NCBI RefSeq assembly: GCF_001512285.1
Contig: NZ_LNUV01000006.1
Span: forward strand, 1 to 32,620
From: Arthrobacter sp. EpRS71
GTDB lineage: Bacteria > Actinomycetota > Actinomycetes > Actinomycetales > Micrococcaceae
Direction: 5' to 3'
DNA: 32,620 bases
Every line of letters begins with the position of its first letter. The first letter of the stretch is position 1. Of the stretch, positions 6,137 through 14,413 are shown piece by piece. The position numbers were made by a program, and so were the translations under genes. Below the pieces are notes generated by a model. The model searched no databases, was not told the origin of the DNA, and worked only from the letters and a program-made list of their open reading frames with translations.

Positions 6137-7200
6137 GAAGCCGCGGAGCCCGGCTGCGCAACGCCATACTGAACATCGCGGCGGCCGGGGGAGCGGTCTG
6201 CATTATTGCCGTGCTCGGCGCTGTGCTGTTCAACATCTCCCTGATCATGTTCAAGACCGGATCCATGGCGCCGGCCATACCGGCAGGATCCTTGGCCGTG
6301 GTGCAGGCAATCCCGGCGTCGGATGTGAGTGTGGGCGATGTGGTCACCGTGGACCGTCCCGGGAAACTGCCCATCACGCACAGGGTGCAAACGGTGCAGC
6401 CTGGCGAGGGTACAACGCGGATCATCACCATGAAAGGTGATGCGAACGCCCAGGATGATCCGGAGCCCTATGTGGTGGACCAAGTGCGCGTGGTGCTCTG
6501 GTCCGCGCCGGGCTTGGCGTACCCACTGGCGGCGACGGCCACTCCCTTGGCTCTGGGCGCCACTACCGTAGCGGTGTCCGCGTTGGTGACGTGGGTGTTG
6601 TGGCCGCGGCAGGTCAAAGAACGGCAGGTCAAAGAACACGGGCGCCGGCGGGCAGCAGGCAGCCGCAAAAAAGGAGGTCAGGAAAAGAAGGCCACCGCGG
6701 GGGCAGCCCTGATCCTGGTGCCGGCGTTCCTCATTCCGCTCTCCGGGGCAACGGGCCAAACGGAGGCTTCCTGGCAGCGGAGCAACCCGGCGCCGGCGTC
6801 CTTGGGGGCGCTGACTGTCCCGGCCCCGGTGCTGAATGGTCCGTGCTCCTACAACCCCGGTGTTCTTGGGCTGGGTGCCTACGTGCGGATCCGGTGGCTC
6901 CCACCCAGCACTTACAGCCTGGCTGACGCGGAGGTGCAGGCATCCACCAGCGGACTGGGCTCGGCGCTCGCGCCCCTGACGGGTTTCAGCTTCACCGGCA
7001 GCAATACCACCGGGAATGCCCTCACCGGCTACGTCACGGATGTGCCCACCAACCTGTTGGGCGGGTTGCTGGGCCTGGGCACGGAGCTGCAGTTGGCAAT
7101 CGTGGTCAAGCGGTACACCTGGACCTCGCAAGCCGCATCCGTTGCCAGCAACGCAGGTTTGGTGGCTGGCCTGGGCGGCTCGTGCCGGAATCTGACGTAA
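6133..7200 (+). CDS. SipW/ER-type signal peptidase fused to a second membrane-anchored extracellular domain
   Basis: 355 residues. Residues 1-157 are a peptidase S26B: a first membrane segment (about 12-38), Ser44 in TGSMAP, His83 in ITHRV, Asp103 and Asp108/109 in KGDANAQDD, and a second membrane segment (about 130-157). His instead of Lys as base marks the ER/SipW class rather than LepB. A basic linker follows (159-186), with a tandem RQVKE-RQVKE, then a third hydrophobic segment (about 188-206). A Gly/Ser/Thr-rich domain (about 212-355) then begins EASWQRS, like the AAWTDS of the two upstream proteins. The family is normally about 170-200 residues, so the C-terminal half is an extra module. 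AAGGAGGT at 6671-6678, inside the linker codons, looks like a leftover ribosome site. Likely role: cleaving the two upstream substrates, and perhaps itself, at the membrane. Confidence 0.8.
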   Translation: MRSRGARLRNAILNIAAAGGAVCIIAVLGAVLFNISLIMFKTGSMAPAIPAGSLAVVQAIPASDVSVGDVVTVDRPGKLPITHRVQTVQPGEGTTRIITMKGDANAQDDPEPYVVDQVRVVLWSAPGLAYPLAATATPLALGATTVAVSALVTWVLWPRQVKERQVKEHGRRRAAGSRKKGGQEKKATAGAALILVPAFLIPLSGATGQTEASWQRSNPAPASLGALTVPAPVLNGPCSYNPGVLGLGAYVRIRWLPPSTYSLADAEVQASTSGLGSALAPLTGFSFTGSNTTGNALTGYVTDVPTNLLGGLLGLGTELQLAIVVKRYTWTSQAASVASNAGLVAGLGGSCRNLT

Positions 7201-7438
7201 CAACGCGGCCCAAGGGGCACAGCGGCCACGCACTAAACTTCACCGAACCGCCGTCGTGCAGTCCTTGACACAAAGTATTCCAGTGCAATCGGCTAAACTT
7301 GGCTGGTAAGAGCCCCGAACTCTTGCGCAGGTCGCCGCCCGCGGTGAACTGCACCGGTAATGTCGGGGCATTCTCATGTACGGCGCCTGACTCTGGTGGT
7401 CCAACCGGAGCGGGCCCGAAAGAATGGGGGAGGATCCC
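7201..7438 (+). promoter_or_regulatory. purA leader and promoter region
   Basis: A 238-bp gap before purA. TTGACA (7265-7270) is a perfect -35 hexamer, but the best -10 candidate TAAACT (7294-7299) is 23 bp away, longer than the usual 17. A short hairpin CTCTGGT/ACCGGAG (7391-7410) lies just before the Shine-Dalgarno GGGGGAGGA (7426-7434). A transcript starting after 7300 would have a leader of more than 120 nt, leaving room for post-transcriptional control. I recognise no known riboswitch. Confidence 0.4.
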
Positions 7439-8728
7439 ATGCCCGCTATCGTGATCGTCGGAGCCCAGTGGGGCGACGAAGGCAAAGGCAAAGCAACCGA
7501 TCTGCTCGGTGGCCGCGTTGACTACGTGGTCAAGCCCAACGGCGGTAACAACGCCGGGCACACCGTGGTTGTTGGCGGTGAGAAGTATGAGCTGAAGCTC
7601 CTTCCCGCGGGCATCCTGAGCCCCAACGCAATTCCCATTATCGGCAATGGCTGCGTGGTGAACCTGGAGGCACTTTTCCAGGAGATCGACGGCCTTGAAG
7701 CCCGCGGTGCGGACACGTCCCGCCTGCGTGTTTCGGCCAACGCCCACCTGGTTGCGCCCTACCACCAGGTGCTGGACAAGGTGACCGAACGCTTCCTCGG
7801 CAGCCGCGCCATCGGCACCACCGGCCGCGGCATTGGCCCGGCGTACATGGACAAGGTGGCCCGCCTGGGCATCCGTGTCCAGGACGTCTTTGACGAGTCC
7901 ATCCTCCGCCAGAAGGTGGAAGGTTCGCTGCGCCAGAAGAACGAGCTGCTGGTCAAGGTGTACAACCGCCGCGACATCGTGGTGGACGAGATCGTGGAGT
8001 ACTTCCTGTCCTTCGCCGAGCGCCTGCGTCCGCTGGTTATCGACAGCACACTTGTCCTCAACAACGCCCTGGATGAGGGCAAGGTTGTGCTCATGGAAGG
8101 CGGCCAGGCAACGTTCCTGGACGTGGACCACGGCACCTACCCGTTCGTCACCTCGTCCAACCCCACCGCCGGCGGTGCATCCGTGGGCTCGGGCATTGGC
8201 CCCACCCGCATCTCCCGCTCCATCGGCATCATCAAGGCCTACACCACCCGTGTTGGCGCCGGCCCGTTCCCCACGGAACTGTTTGACGACATGGGTGTCT
8301 ACCTGCAGAAGACCGGCGGCGAGTTCGGTGTAAACACCGGCCGCCCCCGCCGCTGCGGTTGGTACGACGCCGTCCTGGCCCGCCACGCTTCCCGCGTCAA
8401 CGGCTTCACGGACTACTTCGTCACCAAGCTGGACGTGCTCACCGGCATCGAGCAGATCCCGGTCTGCGTTGCCTACGAGGTTGACGGCGTGCGCCACGAC
8501 GAGATGCCCATGACCCAGACCGAGTTCCACCACGCGGTCCCCATCTTCGAGTACTTCGACGGCTGGACCGAGGACATCACCACGGCCCGTACCCTGGAGG
8601 ATCTCCCGGAGAACGCCCGCAACTACGTGCTGGCACTGGAGAAGCTCTCCGGTACGCGCTTCTCCGCCATCGGAGTGGGCCCGGACCGCGACCAGACGAT
8701 CGTTGTCCACGACCTGATCAACGACTAA
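7439..8728 (+). CDS. purA: Adenylosuccinate synthetase
   Basis: 429 residues, the usual length. It catalyses GTP-dependent condensation of IMP with aspartate to adenylosuccinate, the first step from IMP to AMP, in the cytoplasm. Visible motifs: [11 protein letters not shown] at the N-terminus with catalytic Asp13 and the GTP loop, NNAGHTV with catalytic His41, the IMP-site segment [39 protein letters not shown], and [10 protein letters not shown] near the base-recognition region. ATG 7439 is chosen over the in-frame ATG 7424 because GGGGGAGGA precedes it by 4 bp and [18 protein letters not shown] is the conserved start. Transcription ends at the hairpin 8749-8798. Nothing unusual is seen in the protein. 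Confidence 0.98.
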   Translation: MPAIVIVGAQWGDEGKGKATDLLGGRVDYVVKPNGGNNAGHTVVVGGEKYELKLLPAGILSPNAIPIIGNGCVVNLEALFQEIDGLEARGADTSRLRVSANAHLVAPYHQVLDKVTERFLGSRAIGTTGRGIGPAYMDKVARLGIRVQDVFDESILRQKVEGSLRQKNELLVKVYNRRDIVVDEIVEYFLSFAERLRPLVIDSTLVLNNALDEGKVVLMEGGQATFLDVDHGTYPFVTSSNPTAGGASVGSGIGPTRISRSIGIIKAYTTRVGAGPFPTELFDDMGVYLQKTGGEFGVNTGRPRRCGWYDAVLARHASRVNGFTDYFVTKLDVLTGIEQIPVCVAYEVDGVRHDEMPMTQTEFHHAVPIFEYFDGWTEDITTARTLEDLPENARNYVLALEKLSGTRFSAIGVGPDRDQTIVVHDLIND

Positions 8729-8748
8729 GCAGTAGCAAGTTCACGACG

Positions 8749-8798
8749 ACGGCGGGTCACCCTGGTTCCTCACGGAACCGGAGGTGATCCGCCGTTTT
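8749..8798 (+). terminator. Intrinsic terminator after purA
   Basis: A 13-bp stem (8749-8761 with 8783-8795, one G-U pair) encloses a second small stem GGTTCC/GGAACC. It ends in TTTT (8795-8798), 20 bp after the purA stop. A good rho-independent terminator. Confidence 0.85.
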
Positions 8799-8831
8799 AG
8801 TCGGGACTGATTTCGACGTGAAGGTGAGTAC

Positions 8832-10289
8832 ATGAGCACAGCGACTGACGACGGAGTCGGGTTCCGTTCCCGGCGTGGACCCATTCTGATTGCGCTGATG
8901 TTGGCCACGGGACTGGTGGCGATCGACGCCACCATTGTTGCCACGGCCGTGCCGTCCATTGTGGAGGACATCGGCGGTTTCGCCTCGTTCCCGTGGCTGT
9001 TTTCGGCCTACCTGTTGGCGCAGGCAGTGTCCGTACCTGTTTACGCCAAGCTCTCGGACGTGGTGGGCCGTAAGCCGATGATCCTGGGTGGAATCGGGCT
9101 TTTCCTGCTGGGTTCGATTTTGTGTGGCCTGGCCTGGAGCATGCCGGCGCTCATTGCCTTCCGCGTGCTCCAAGGACTCGGGGCCGGGGCGGTCCAGCCG
9201 GTGGCGATCACGATCGCCGGCGACATCTATACCTTGGCGGAGCGGGCAAAAGTCCAGGGATATCTGGCGAGTGTGTGGGCTGTTTCTTCGGTGGTGGGAC
9301 CCACGCTGGGAGGTATCTTCGCCTCGCTGGGTATCTGGCGCTGGATCTTCCTGATCAACATCCCGCTGTGCCTGCTGGCGGGTTGGATGCTCCTGCGCAC
9401 GTTCCACGAGAACGTGGAGCGGACCAAGCACCGGATCGACTACTTCGGAGCAGGGCTGCTGACCATTTCGTTGAGCCTGCTGATCCTCGGCGCCCTTCAG
9501 GGCGGCCAGGCATGGGCTTGGGACTCCGCGATCAGCATCTCCGTTTTTGCCGGCGGAGCCGTGTTGTTCGTTTCTTTTCTCTTGGTGGAAAGGAAGGCGG
9601 CAGAGCCGATCCTGCCACCATGGGTGGTCTCCCGCAGGCTGCTGGCCACCACGGCGATGATCTCTTTCGGCGTTGGCGCAGTCATGCTCGGGATTACTAC
9701 GTACGTCCCCACGTTCCTTGAAGGGTCGCTGCAGACCTCACCTCTTCTGGCTGGTCTCGCCCTGGCGGCGCTGACCATTGGCTGGCCCATCAGTGCCTCG
9801 CAAGCCGGCCGGTTCTATCTCCGGATCGGATTCCGGAACACGGCCATGATGGGCATCGCCATCACGGTGATCGGCGCAGCCGTCCTCGCCCTCACCGCGT
9901 CCACACCCAATGTTCTGCTGGTGGCTGTGGCTTGCTTCATCGTTGGGCTCGGACTGGGGCTGGTGGCAACGCCGAGCCTTATTGCCGCGCAAACCAGCGT
10001 CGAATGGAATGAACGCGGCGTAGTCACGGGTACCAACCTCTTTGCGCGGTCAATCGGCAGTTCCCTTGGTGTGGCCGTTTTCGGTGCCATTGCCAACGCC
10101 ATCTATGCCAGCAGTCCCAGCGGTGGTCCCGATCCGCAAACTACTGGGCAGGCGTCCTCGGCCGTTTTCCTGGCGGTGCTCGTCAGTGCCGTGCTCACGG
10201 TGGTTGCGGTTCTGGTGATGCCCGCCGACGGAAAGCGCCGCACCAACGAACGGGCCCGGAAGCCCCGCTCGGAACCTGCGAACGATTAG
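8832..10289 (+). CDS. MFS exporter of the DHA2 (EmrB/QacA, 14-TM) type
   Basis: A 485-residue integral membrane protein. The first helix carries the DHA2 signature GLVAIDATIVATAVPSIVED. Motif A is LSDVVGRKPM between helices 2 and 3, and the antiporter motif C is seen as VSSVVGPTLGGIFA in helix 5. Length and hydrophobic periodicity fit 14 segments, with a basic C-terminal tail (GKRRTNERARKPR). Such proteins export drugs or toxic organic cations with proton exchange. AAGGTGAG precedes the ATG. It begins just after the purA terminator and ends 10 bp before the SMP-30 gene, so the two are probably co-transcribed. The substrate cannot be told. Confidence 0.9.
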   Translation: MSTATDDGVGFRSRRGPILIALMLATGLVAIDATIVATAVPSIVEDIGGFASFPWLFSAYLLAQAVSVPVYAKLSDVVGRKPMILGGIGLFLLGSILCGLAWSMPALIAFRVLQGLGAGAVQPVAITIAGDIYTLAERAKVQGYLASVWAVSSVVGPTLGGIFASLGIWRWIFLINIPLCLLAGWMLLRTFHENVERTKHRIDYFGAGLLTISLSLLILGALQGGQAWAWDSAISISVFAGGAVLFVSFLLVERKAAEPILPPWVVSRRLLATTAMISFGVGAVMLGITTYVPTFLEGSLQTSPLLAGLALAALTIGWPISASQAGRFYLRIGFRNTAMMGIAITVIGAAVLALTASTPNVLLVAVACFIVGLGLGLVATPSLIAAQTSVEWNERGVVTGTNLFARSIGSSLGVAVFGAIANAIYASSPSGGPDPQTTGQASSAVFLAVLVSAVLTVVAVLVMPADGKRRTNERARKPRSEPAND

Positions 10290-10299
10290 TCTCGAACAC

Positions 10300-11187
10300 A
10301 TGGAAGCACTGATCACCGGCACCTTGGAAAAGTTGTTTGAGGGAACCACGTGGGCCGAGGGGCCCTTGTGGATTCCCCAGTCGCAGACCCTTCGTTGGAG
10401 CGACATCCCCAACAACAGGATTCTCGAGTTTTCTCCTGGCACCGGCGCGACGCGCGAATACGCCACCGGGGTTGAGTACACCAACGGGCGTACGCTGCAC
10501 CATGACGGCAGCGTGGTGCAGTGCAGCCACGGCCGCAGGCGTGTTGAGCGGGATCACGACGGCGCGGTGACGCCCATGGTTGAAGCGTTCGGTGAGCATC
10601 GGCTCAACTCGCCCAACGATGTTGTGGTGGCCGGGGATGGCACGGTCTGGTTTACCGATCCTCCCTACGGGATCCTGCCCGGGACAGTAGAAGGACACGA
10701 GGGCGAGCAGGAATACGGTGGTTGCTACGTGTTCCGCTTCGACCCCGAATCCCAGGACCTGGCTCCGGTGGTCACCGATCTGGTGCATCCCAACGGGCTG
10801 GCGTTCTCCCCGGATGAATCGCTCCTCTACGTTGCTGACACGGCGGGCCCGGACCTCGGAGTGCCGTTCCGGATCACTGTTTACCCGGTGGAGGGTGGCT
10901 CGTGCGGACAAGGCAGAACGTTCGTTGAGCTCGAAGACGACGGGGCGTCGGACGGTTTCCGCGTGGACGTCGAGGGCCGCGTCTGGACGTCGGCGGGCTC
11001 GTCAGTGCGCGTCTACGCCCCCGACGGCGCGCTGCTTGCCGCCGTCGAGGTTCCTGAAAAGGTGTCCAACGTCTGTTTTGGCGGGGCTGATGGCCGGGAT
11101 CTCTACATCACGGCCACCACGTCCCTGTACCGGCTGCGGACGTCGACGCGGGATGCGGCCCAAAGGGACCTGGGCCTCAGGATCTAG
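10300..11187 (+). CDS. SMP-30/gluconolactonase/LRE-family protein
   Basis: 295 residues, a six-bladed beta-propeller of the SMP-30/gluconolactonase family. Family hallmarks are the metal ligand Glu in WAEGPLW (about residue 20), Asn in RLNSPNDVVV (about 105), the segment VWFTDPPYG, and the C-terminal ligand area HPNGLAFSPDESLLYVADT (about 163-181) with DGFRVDVEGRVW following. Family members hydrolyse sugar lactones or related esters with a divalent metal. No signal peptide is visible, so it is likely cytoplasmic. No ribosome site is seen before the ATG 10300; it starts 10 bp after the MFS stop, suggesting coupled translation. The natural substrate is not evident. Confidence 0.88.
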   Translation: MEALITGTLEKLFEGTTWAEGPLWIPQSQTLRWSDIPNNRILEFSPGTGATREYATGVEYTNGRTLHHDGSVVQCSHGRRRVERDHDGAVTPMVEAFGEHRLNSPNDVVVAGDGTVWFTDPPYGILPGTVEGHEGEQEYGGCYVFRFDPESQDLAPVVTDLVHPNGLAFSPDESLLYVADTAGPDLGVPFRITVYPVEGGSCGQGRTFVELEDDGASDGFRVDVEGRVWTSAGSSVRVYAPDGALLAAVEVPEKVSNVCFGGADGRDLYITATTSLYRLRTSTRDAAQRDLGLRI

Positions 11188-11251
11188 GCCGAGGCACCTC
11201 GGCCCTATAACCTTGAACTCAGCACCACGCACTGCGATCGAGGGAGTGAAC

Positions 11252-11485
11252 GTGTCCGGAAGCAACCCCGACCCGTACGAGGACAAGATCACCGGTTTGG
11301 AGCCGGGTGGGGGAGTGCCCCCTGGTGAGACGCCTCCCGGAGAAGCATCAACAGCCGGTCCCCAGGGCCACGACGAGGGCGGCCCCGGGAAGGGCACTCA
11401 GGTTTTCTGGTTGGCGGCCATCGGTGCCGGCGTGCTGCTCACCCTGCTGTTCTTCATCGGCTACATTGTGGGCTTTTTCGACTAG
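11252..11485 (+). CDS. Small DUF6480 family membrane protein
   Basis: A 77-residue protein starting at GTG 11252 behind AGGGAG (11241-11246). The N-terminal half contains GLEPGGGVPPGETPPGE, the hallmark of DUF6480, a small actinobacterial family of unknown role. The C-terminal half is one membrane helix (VFWLAAIGAGVLLTLLFFIG) with a short tail ending FFD. The Pro/Gly-rich N-terminus is probably cytoplasmic and disordered. It stands alone between the SMP-30 gene and the D-lactate dehydrogenase gene. Confidence 0.85.
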   Translation: MSGSNPDPYEDKITGLEPGGGVPPGETPPGEASTAGPQGHDEGGPGKGTQVFWLAAIGAGVLLTLLFFIGYIVGFFD

Positions 11486-11509
11486 GCGGCGGGGCGCCGG
11501 GCCCTGAAT

Positions 11510-11542
11510 GGGGCTGAACTGCTGAAATAATGCAGCAACCCC
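11510..11542 (+). promoter_or_regulatory. Imperfect hairpin between DUF6480 and the D-lactate dehydrogenase gene
   Basis: GGGG and CTGC on the left pair with GCAG and CCCC on the right around an AT-rich loop. The site ends about 24 bp before the next start codon. It could terminate the DUF6480 transcript or be an operator for the flavin/Fe-S gene; both are guesses. Confidence 0.3.
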
Positions 11543-11566
11543 CGTAGTGGATTGGATGGTGCCCTA

Positions 11567-14407
11567 GTGCCCTCTCTGGACCTCGCTCGCTTCCGTGCTG
11601 CAGTGCAGGACCCCGGCACCGTCAGCGTCCGGGCGATCGATCGTCATGCCAACGCCCACGATGCTTCGCATTTCCTCTTGATTCCGCAGGCCGTGGTCAC
11701 AGCGAAAAACGCAGTGGACGTCGCAGGCCTACTCCGTGCCAGTGCCTCCCAAGGTGTGCCGCTGACGTTCCGCTCCGGCGGTACCAGCCTGAGTGGGCAG
11801 GCTGTCACGGACGGTGTGCTGGTAGACGTGCGCCGAAACTTCAGGGACATTGAAGTGCTCGACGACGGCGCCCGGGTCCGCGTGCAGCCCGGCGTCACGG
11901 TCCGGGCACTGAACGCAAGACTTGCGCGCTACGGCCGGAAGTTCGGCCCGGACCCGGCCAGCGAAGCGGCGTGCACCATCGGCGGGGTTGTATCCAACAA
12001 CTCTTCCGGCATGAATTGCGGCACTGTGGACAACACGTACCGAACCCTGGAATCGCTGACCGTGGTGCTGCCGTCCGGGACCGTCATTGACACGGGGGCG
12101 GCGGACGCCGAGGACAAGCTCTGCGCGCTTGAGCCGGAGCTATACCAAGGCTTGGCTCGCCTGGCGGAGCGGGTCCGGAACAACCCGGACTCTGTTCACA
12201 GGATCCAGCAGCAGTTTTCCATGAAGAACACCATGGGCTACGGGCTGAACTCCTTGCTGGATTTCAGGAACCCGGTGGAGATCATGGCCCACCTGATCAT
12301 CGGCAGCGAAGGCACCCTGGGATTCGTGGCGGAGGCGGTTTTCCGCACCATTCCGCGGCTCCAGTACGCTGCCGCGGGACTTTTGGTCTTCCCGGACCTG
12401 GAGGCGGCAAACGCTGCGCTGCCCACGCTGGTGGAAACGGGAGCGGCAACCATTGAACTTATGGATGCGTTGTCCCTGAAGGTTGGCCAGACGCTTAAGG
12501 GAACGCCCGCCGTCGTGCATGACATAGCGGTACGGGACCATGCCGCGCTCCTGGTGGAATACTCCGCGGGCAATGCCGGCCAGCTGGAGGAGCTTCAGGC
12601 GGGCGGCTCGGGAATTCTGCAGGACCTGGGCCTGTCAGCTCCTGCCCGCTTCTCTGCAGATGCCAAGGAACGCGGTCAGCTGTGGCAACTGCGCAAGGGG
12701 CTCTACGCCTCCGTGGCCGGCGCTCGTCCCCAAGGCACCACAGCTTTGTTGGAAGACATTGTGGTGCCAGTGCCTGTATTGGGCCGCACGTGCCGGGGCC
12801 TCATTGGGCTGTTTGAGAAGTACCACTATGTCAACAGCGTGATTTTCGGCCACGCCAAGGATGGCAACGTCCACTTCATGCTCACTGATGGCTTTGCCTC
12901 CAGCGCTGAATTGGACCGTTACAGCGCTTTCACCGAGGACATGGTGGATCTGGTCCTTGCCGAAGGGGGTTCATTGAAAGCCGAACACGGCACCGGGCGG
13001 GTCATGGCTCCCTTCGTCCGCAGGCAATACGGCGATGAGCTTTACGACGTCATGCGTACCATCAAGCGCTTGTTCGACCCCTCAGGCATGCTGAACCCGG
13101 GCGTCGTGATGGACGAGGACCCGGTGGCTCACCTGCGGCACATCAAGACGGTACCGCCGGTAGCGGAGGAAGTGGACCGCTGCGTTTCCTGCGGTTATTG
13201 CGAGCCGGTGTGCCCCAGCAAGGACATCACCCTGACGCCACGGCAGAGGATCGTCACGCTGCGTGCCATCGAGTCGGCTCGCCTGTCCGGGGACGTGGCG
13301 CTGGTGAAGGAGCTCGAGCGCGACTACGGGTACGAATCCGTGGACACCTGCGCCGTGGACGGGATGTGCCAAACCGCTTGCCCGGTGGACATCAACACAG
13401 GTTCGCTGGTGAAGCGCCTGAGGAGGAACGACGCCGGCAAACTCGCCAACGGCGCGTGGAACGCTGCAGCCAAGCATTGGGAAGGGGTCACCCGAGGGGC
13501 AGCCCTTGCCTTGACGGTGATGGACAAGCTTCCGGCAGCCGTGATCAAGCCGCCCAACCAAGCAGCGCGGGCCGTGGTGGGGCCGGACACCGTACCCCTC
13601 TACTCAGCGGAGCTTCCAGGTGGTGGTTCCGTGCGGGAACGGCCTGTCCCTGCAGGGCAGGTTGATGCTGTGTACTTCCCTGCCTGCGTCAACACGATGT
13701 TTGGGCCGGCAGAGTCCGCGACGGGCGGCTCGTCCGGATCCCCCGGGCACGGTGTGCAGTACAGCTTTGAGCAGCTTGCCGCCCGGGCGGGCCTCACGCT
13801 CCTGGTGCCGCCAGGGATTGATGGCCTTTGCTGCGGTACGCCGTGGTCCTCCAAAGGGATGGCGGACGGCCAGGAAACCATGCAAGCGAAAACCGTGGCA
13901 GCGCTCCGGCAAGCGACACGTGATGGCGAGCTGCCCATCGTCTGCGACGCATCGTCCTGCACGGAAGGCCTGCGCCATGCGGTGGAATCGGACGCCCCTG
14001 AGCAGGGCCAGGCTCCGCTGCGCATCGTGGACGCCGTGGACTTCGCCGCAGAACGGATGCTCCCACTGCTGCCCGTGCACGAAAAGATTCATACCCTTGC
14101 CCTGCACCCCACCTGCTCCTCCACCCGGATGGGCCTCAATGAGGCGTTGAGCGTGGTTGCCGGTGCTGTGGCGGAACGCGTGGAGATCCCGGAAAGCTGG
14201 GGTTGCTGTGCGTTCGCCGGCGACAGGGGAATGCTGCATCCGGAACTGACGGAATCGGCAACAGCGCGCCAAGCAGCGGAGGTAGTAAACATGAAAGCTG
14301 CAGCCCACGCCTCCTGCAACCGGACCTGCGAACTTGGCATGACAAGGGCAACGGGTTCCCGATACCAGCATGTGCTGGAACTGCTGGAAGAGGTCACCCG
14401 CCCCTGA
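11567..14407 (+). CDS. D-lactate dehydrogenase-type FAD/Fe-S oxidoreductase
   Basis: About 946 residues; a fusion of GlcD-like and GlcF-like halves. Residues 1-520 are a VAO-type FAD domain (RSGGTSLSGQAVTDGVLVDV, FGPDPASEAACTIGGVVSNN, then SSGMNCG) plus a FAD-oxidase C-terminal domain with HGTGRV. Two 4Fe-4S clusters follow: CVSCGYCEPVCP near 538 and CAVDGMCQTACPV near 594. Two cysteine-rich CCG-type modules end the protein (CCGTPWSSKG near 755; CSSTRMG, then GCCAFAGDRG near 880). This layout is typical of the large actinobacterial/YdiJ-like D-lactate or 2-hydroxyacid dehydrogenases that feed electrons to the respiratory chain. GTG 11567 has GGATGG in front; TTG 11552 in the same frame is the alternative start. 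It converges on the SdhA-like gene with a 6-bp gap. The exact 2-hydroxyacid is not proven. Confidence 0.85.
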   Translation: MPSLDLARFRAAVQDPGTVSVRAIDRHANAHDASHFLLIPQAVVTAKNAVDVAGLLRASASQGVPLTFRSGGTSLSGQAVTDGVLVDVRRNFRDIEVLDDGARVRVQPGVTVRALNARLARYGRKFGPDPASEAACTIGGVVSNNSSGMNCGTVDNTYRTLESLTVVLPSGTVIDTGAADAEDKLCALEPELYQGLARLAERVRNNPDSVHRIQQQFSMKNTMGYGLNSLLDFRNPVEIMAHLIIGSEGTLGFVAEAVFRTIPRLQYAAAGLLVFPDLEAANAALPTLVETGAATIELMDALSLKVGQTLKGTPAVVHDIAVRDHAALLVEYSAGNAGQLEELQAGGSGILQDLGLSAPARFSADAKERGQLWQLRKGLYASVAGARPQGTTALLEDIVVPVPVLGRTCRGLIGLFEKYHYVNSVIFGHAKDGNVHFMLTDGFASSAELDRYSAFTEDMVDLVLAEGGSLKAEHGTGRVMAPFVRRQYGDELYDVMRTIKRLFDPSGMLNPGVVMDEDPVAHLRHIKTVPPVAEEVDRCVSCGYCEPVCPSKDITLTPRQRIVTLRAIESARLSGDVALVKELERDYGYESVDTCAVDGMCQTACPVDINTGSLVKRLRRNDAGKLANGAWNAAAKHWEGVTRGAALALTVMDKLPAAVIKPPNQAARAVVGPDTVPLYSAELPGGGSVRERPVPAGQVDAVYFPACVNTMFGPAESATGGSSGSPGHGVQYSFEQLAARAGLTLLVPPGIDGLCCGTPWSSKGMADGQETMQAKTVAALRQATRDGELPIVCDASSCTEGLRHAVESDAPEQGQAPLRIVDAVDFAAERMLPLLPVHEKIHTLALHPTCSSTRMGLNEALSVVAGAVAERVEIPESWGCCAFAGDRGMLHPELTESATARQAAEVVNMKAAAHASCNRTCELGMTRATGSRYQHVLELLEEVTRP

Positions 14408-14413
14408 TCGTTC

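Noticed and set aside
6671..6690. A separate gene starting after the internal Shine-Dalgarno AAGGAGGT
   Set aside because: No ATG, GTG or TTG at suitable spacing, and the frame is open from the peptidase; kept as a fossil signal only.
7106..8710. 534-residue minus-strand open frame opposite purA
   Set aside because: Fully antisense to purA, which has all catalytic motifs.
10718..11251. Long N-terminal extension of the DUF6480 gene (open frame from 10718)
   Set aside because: The extension is antiparallel-frame noise inside the SMP-30 gene; GTG 11252 has a good ribosome site and starts the conserved part.
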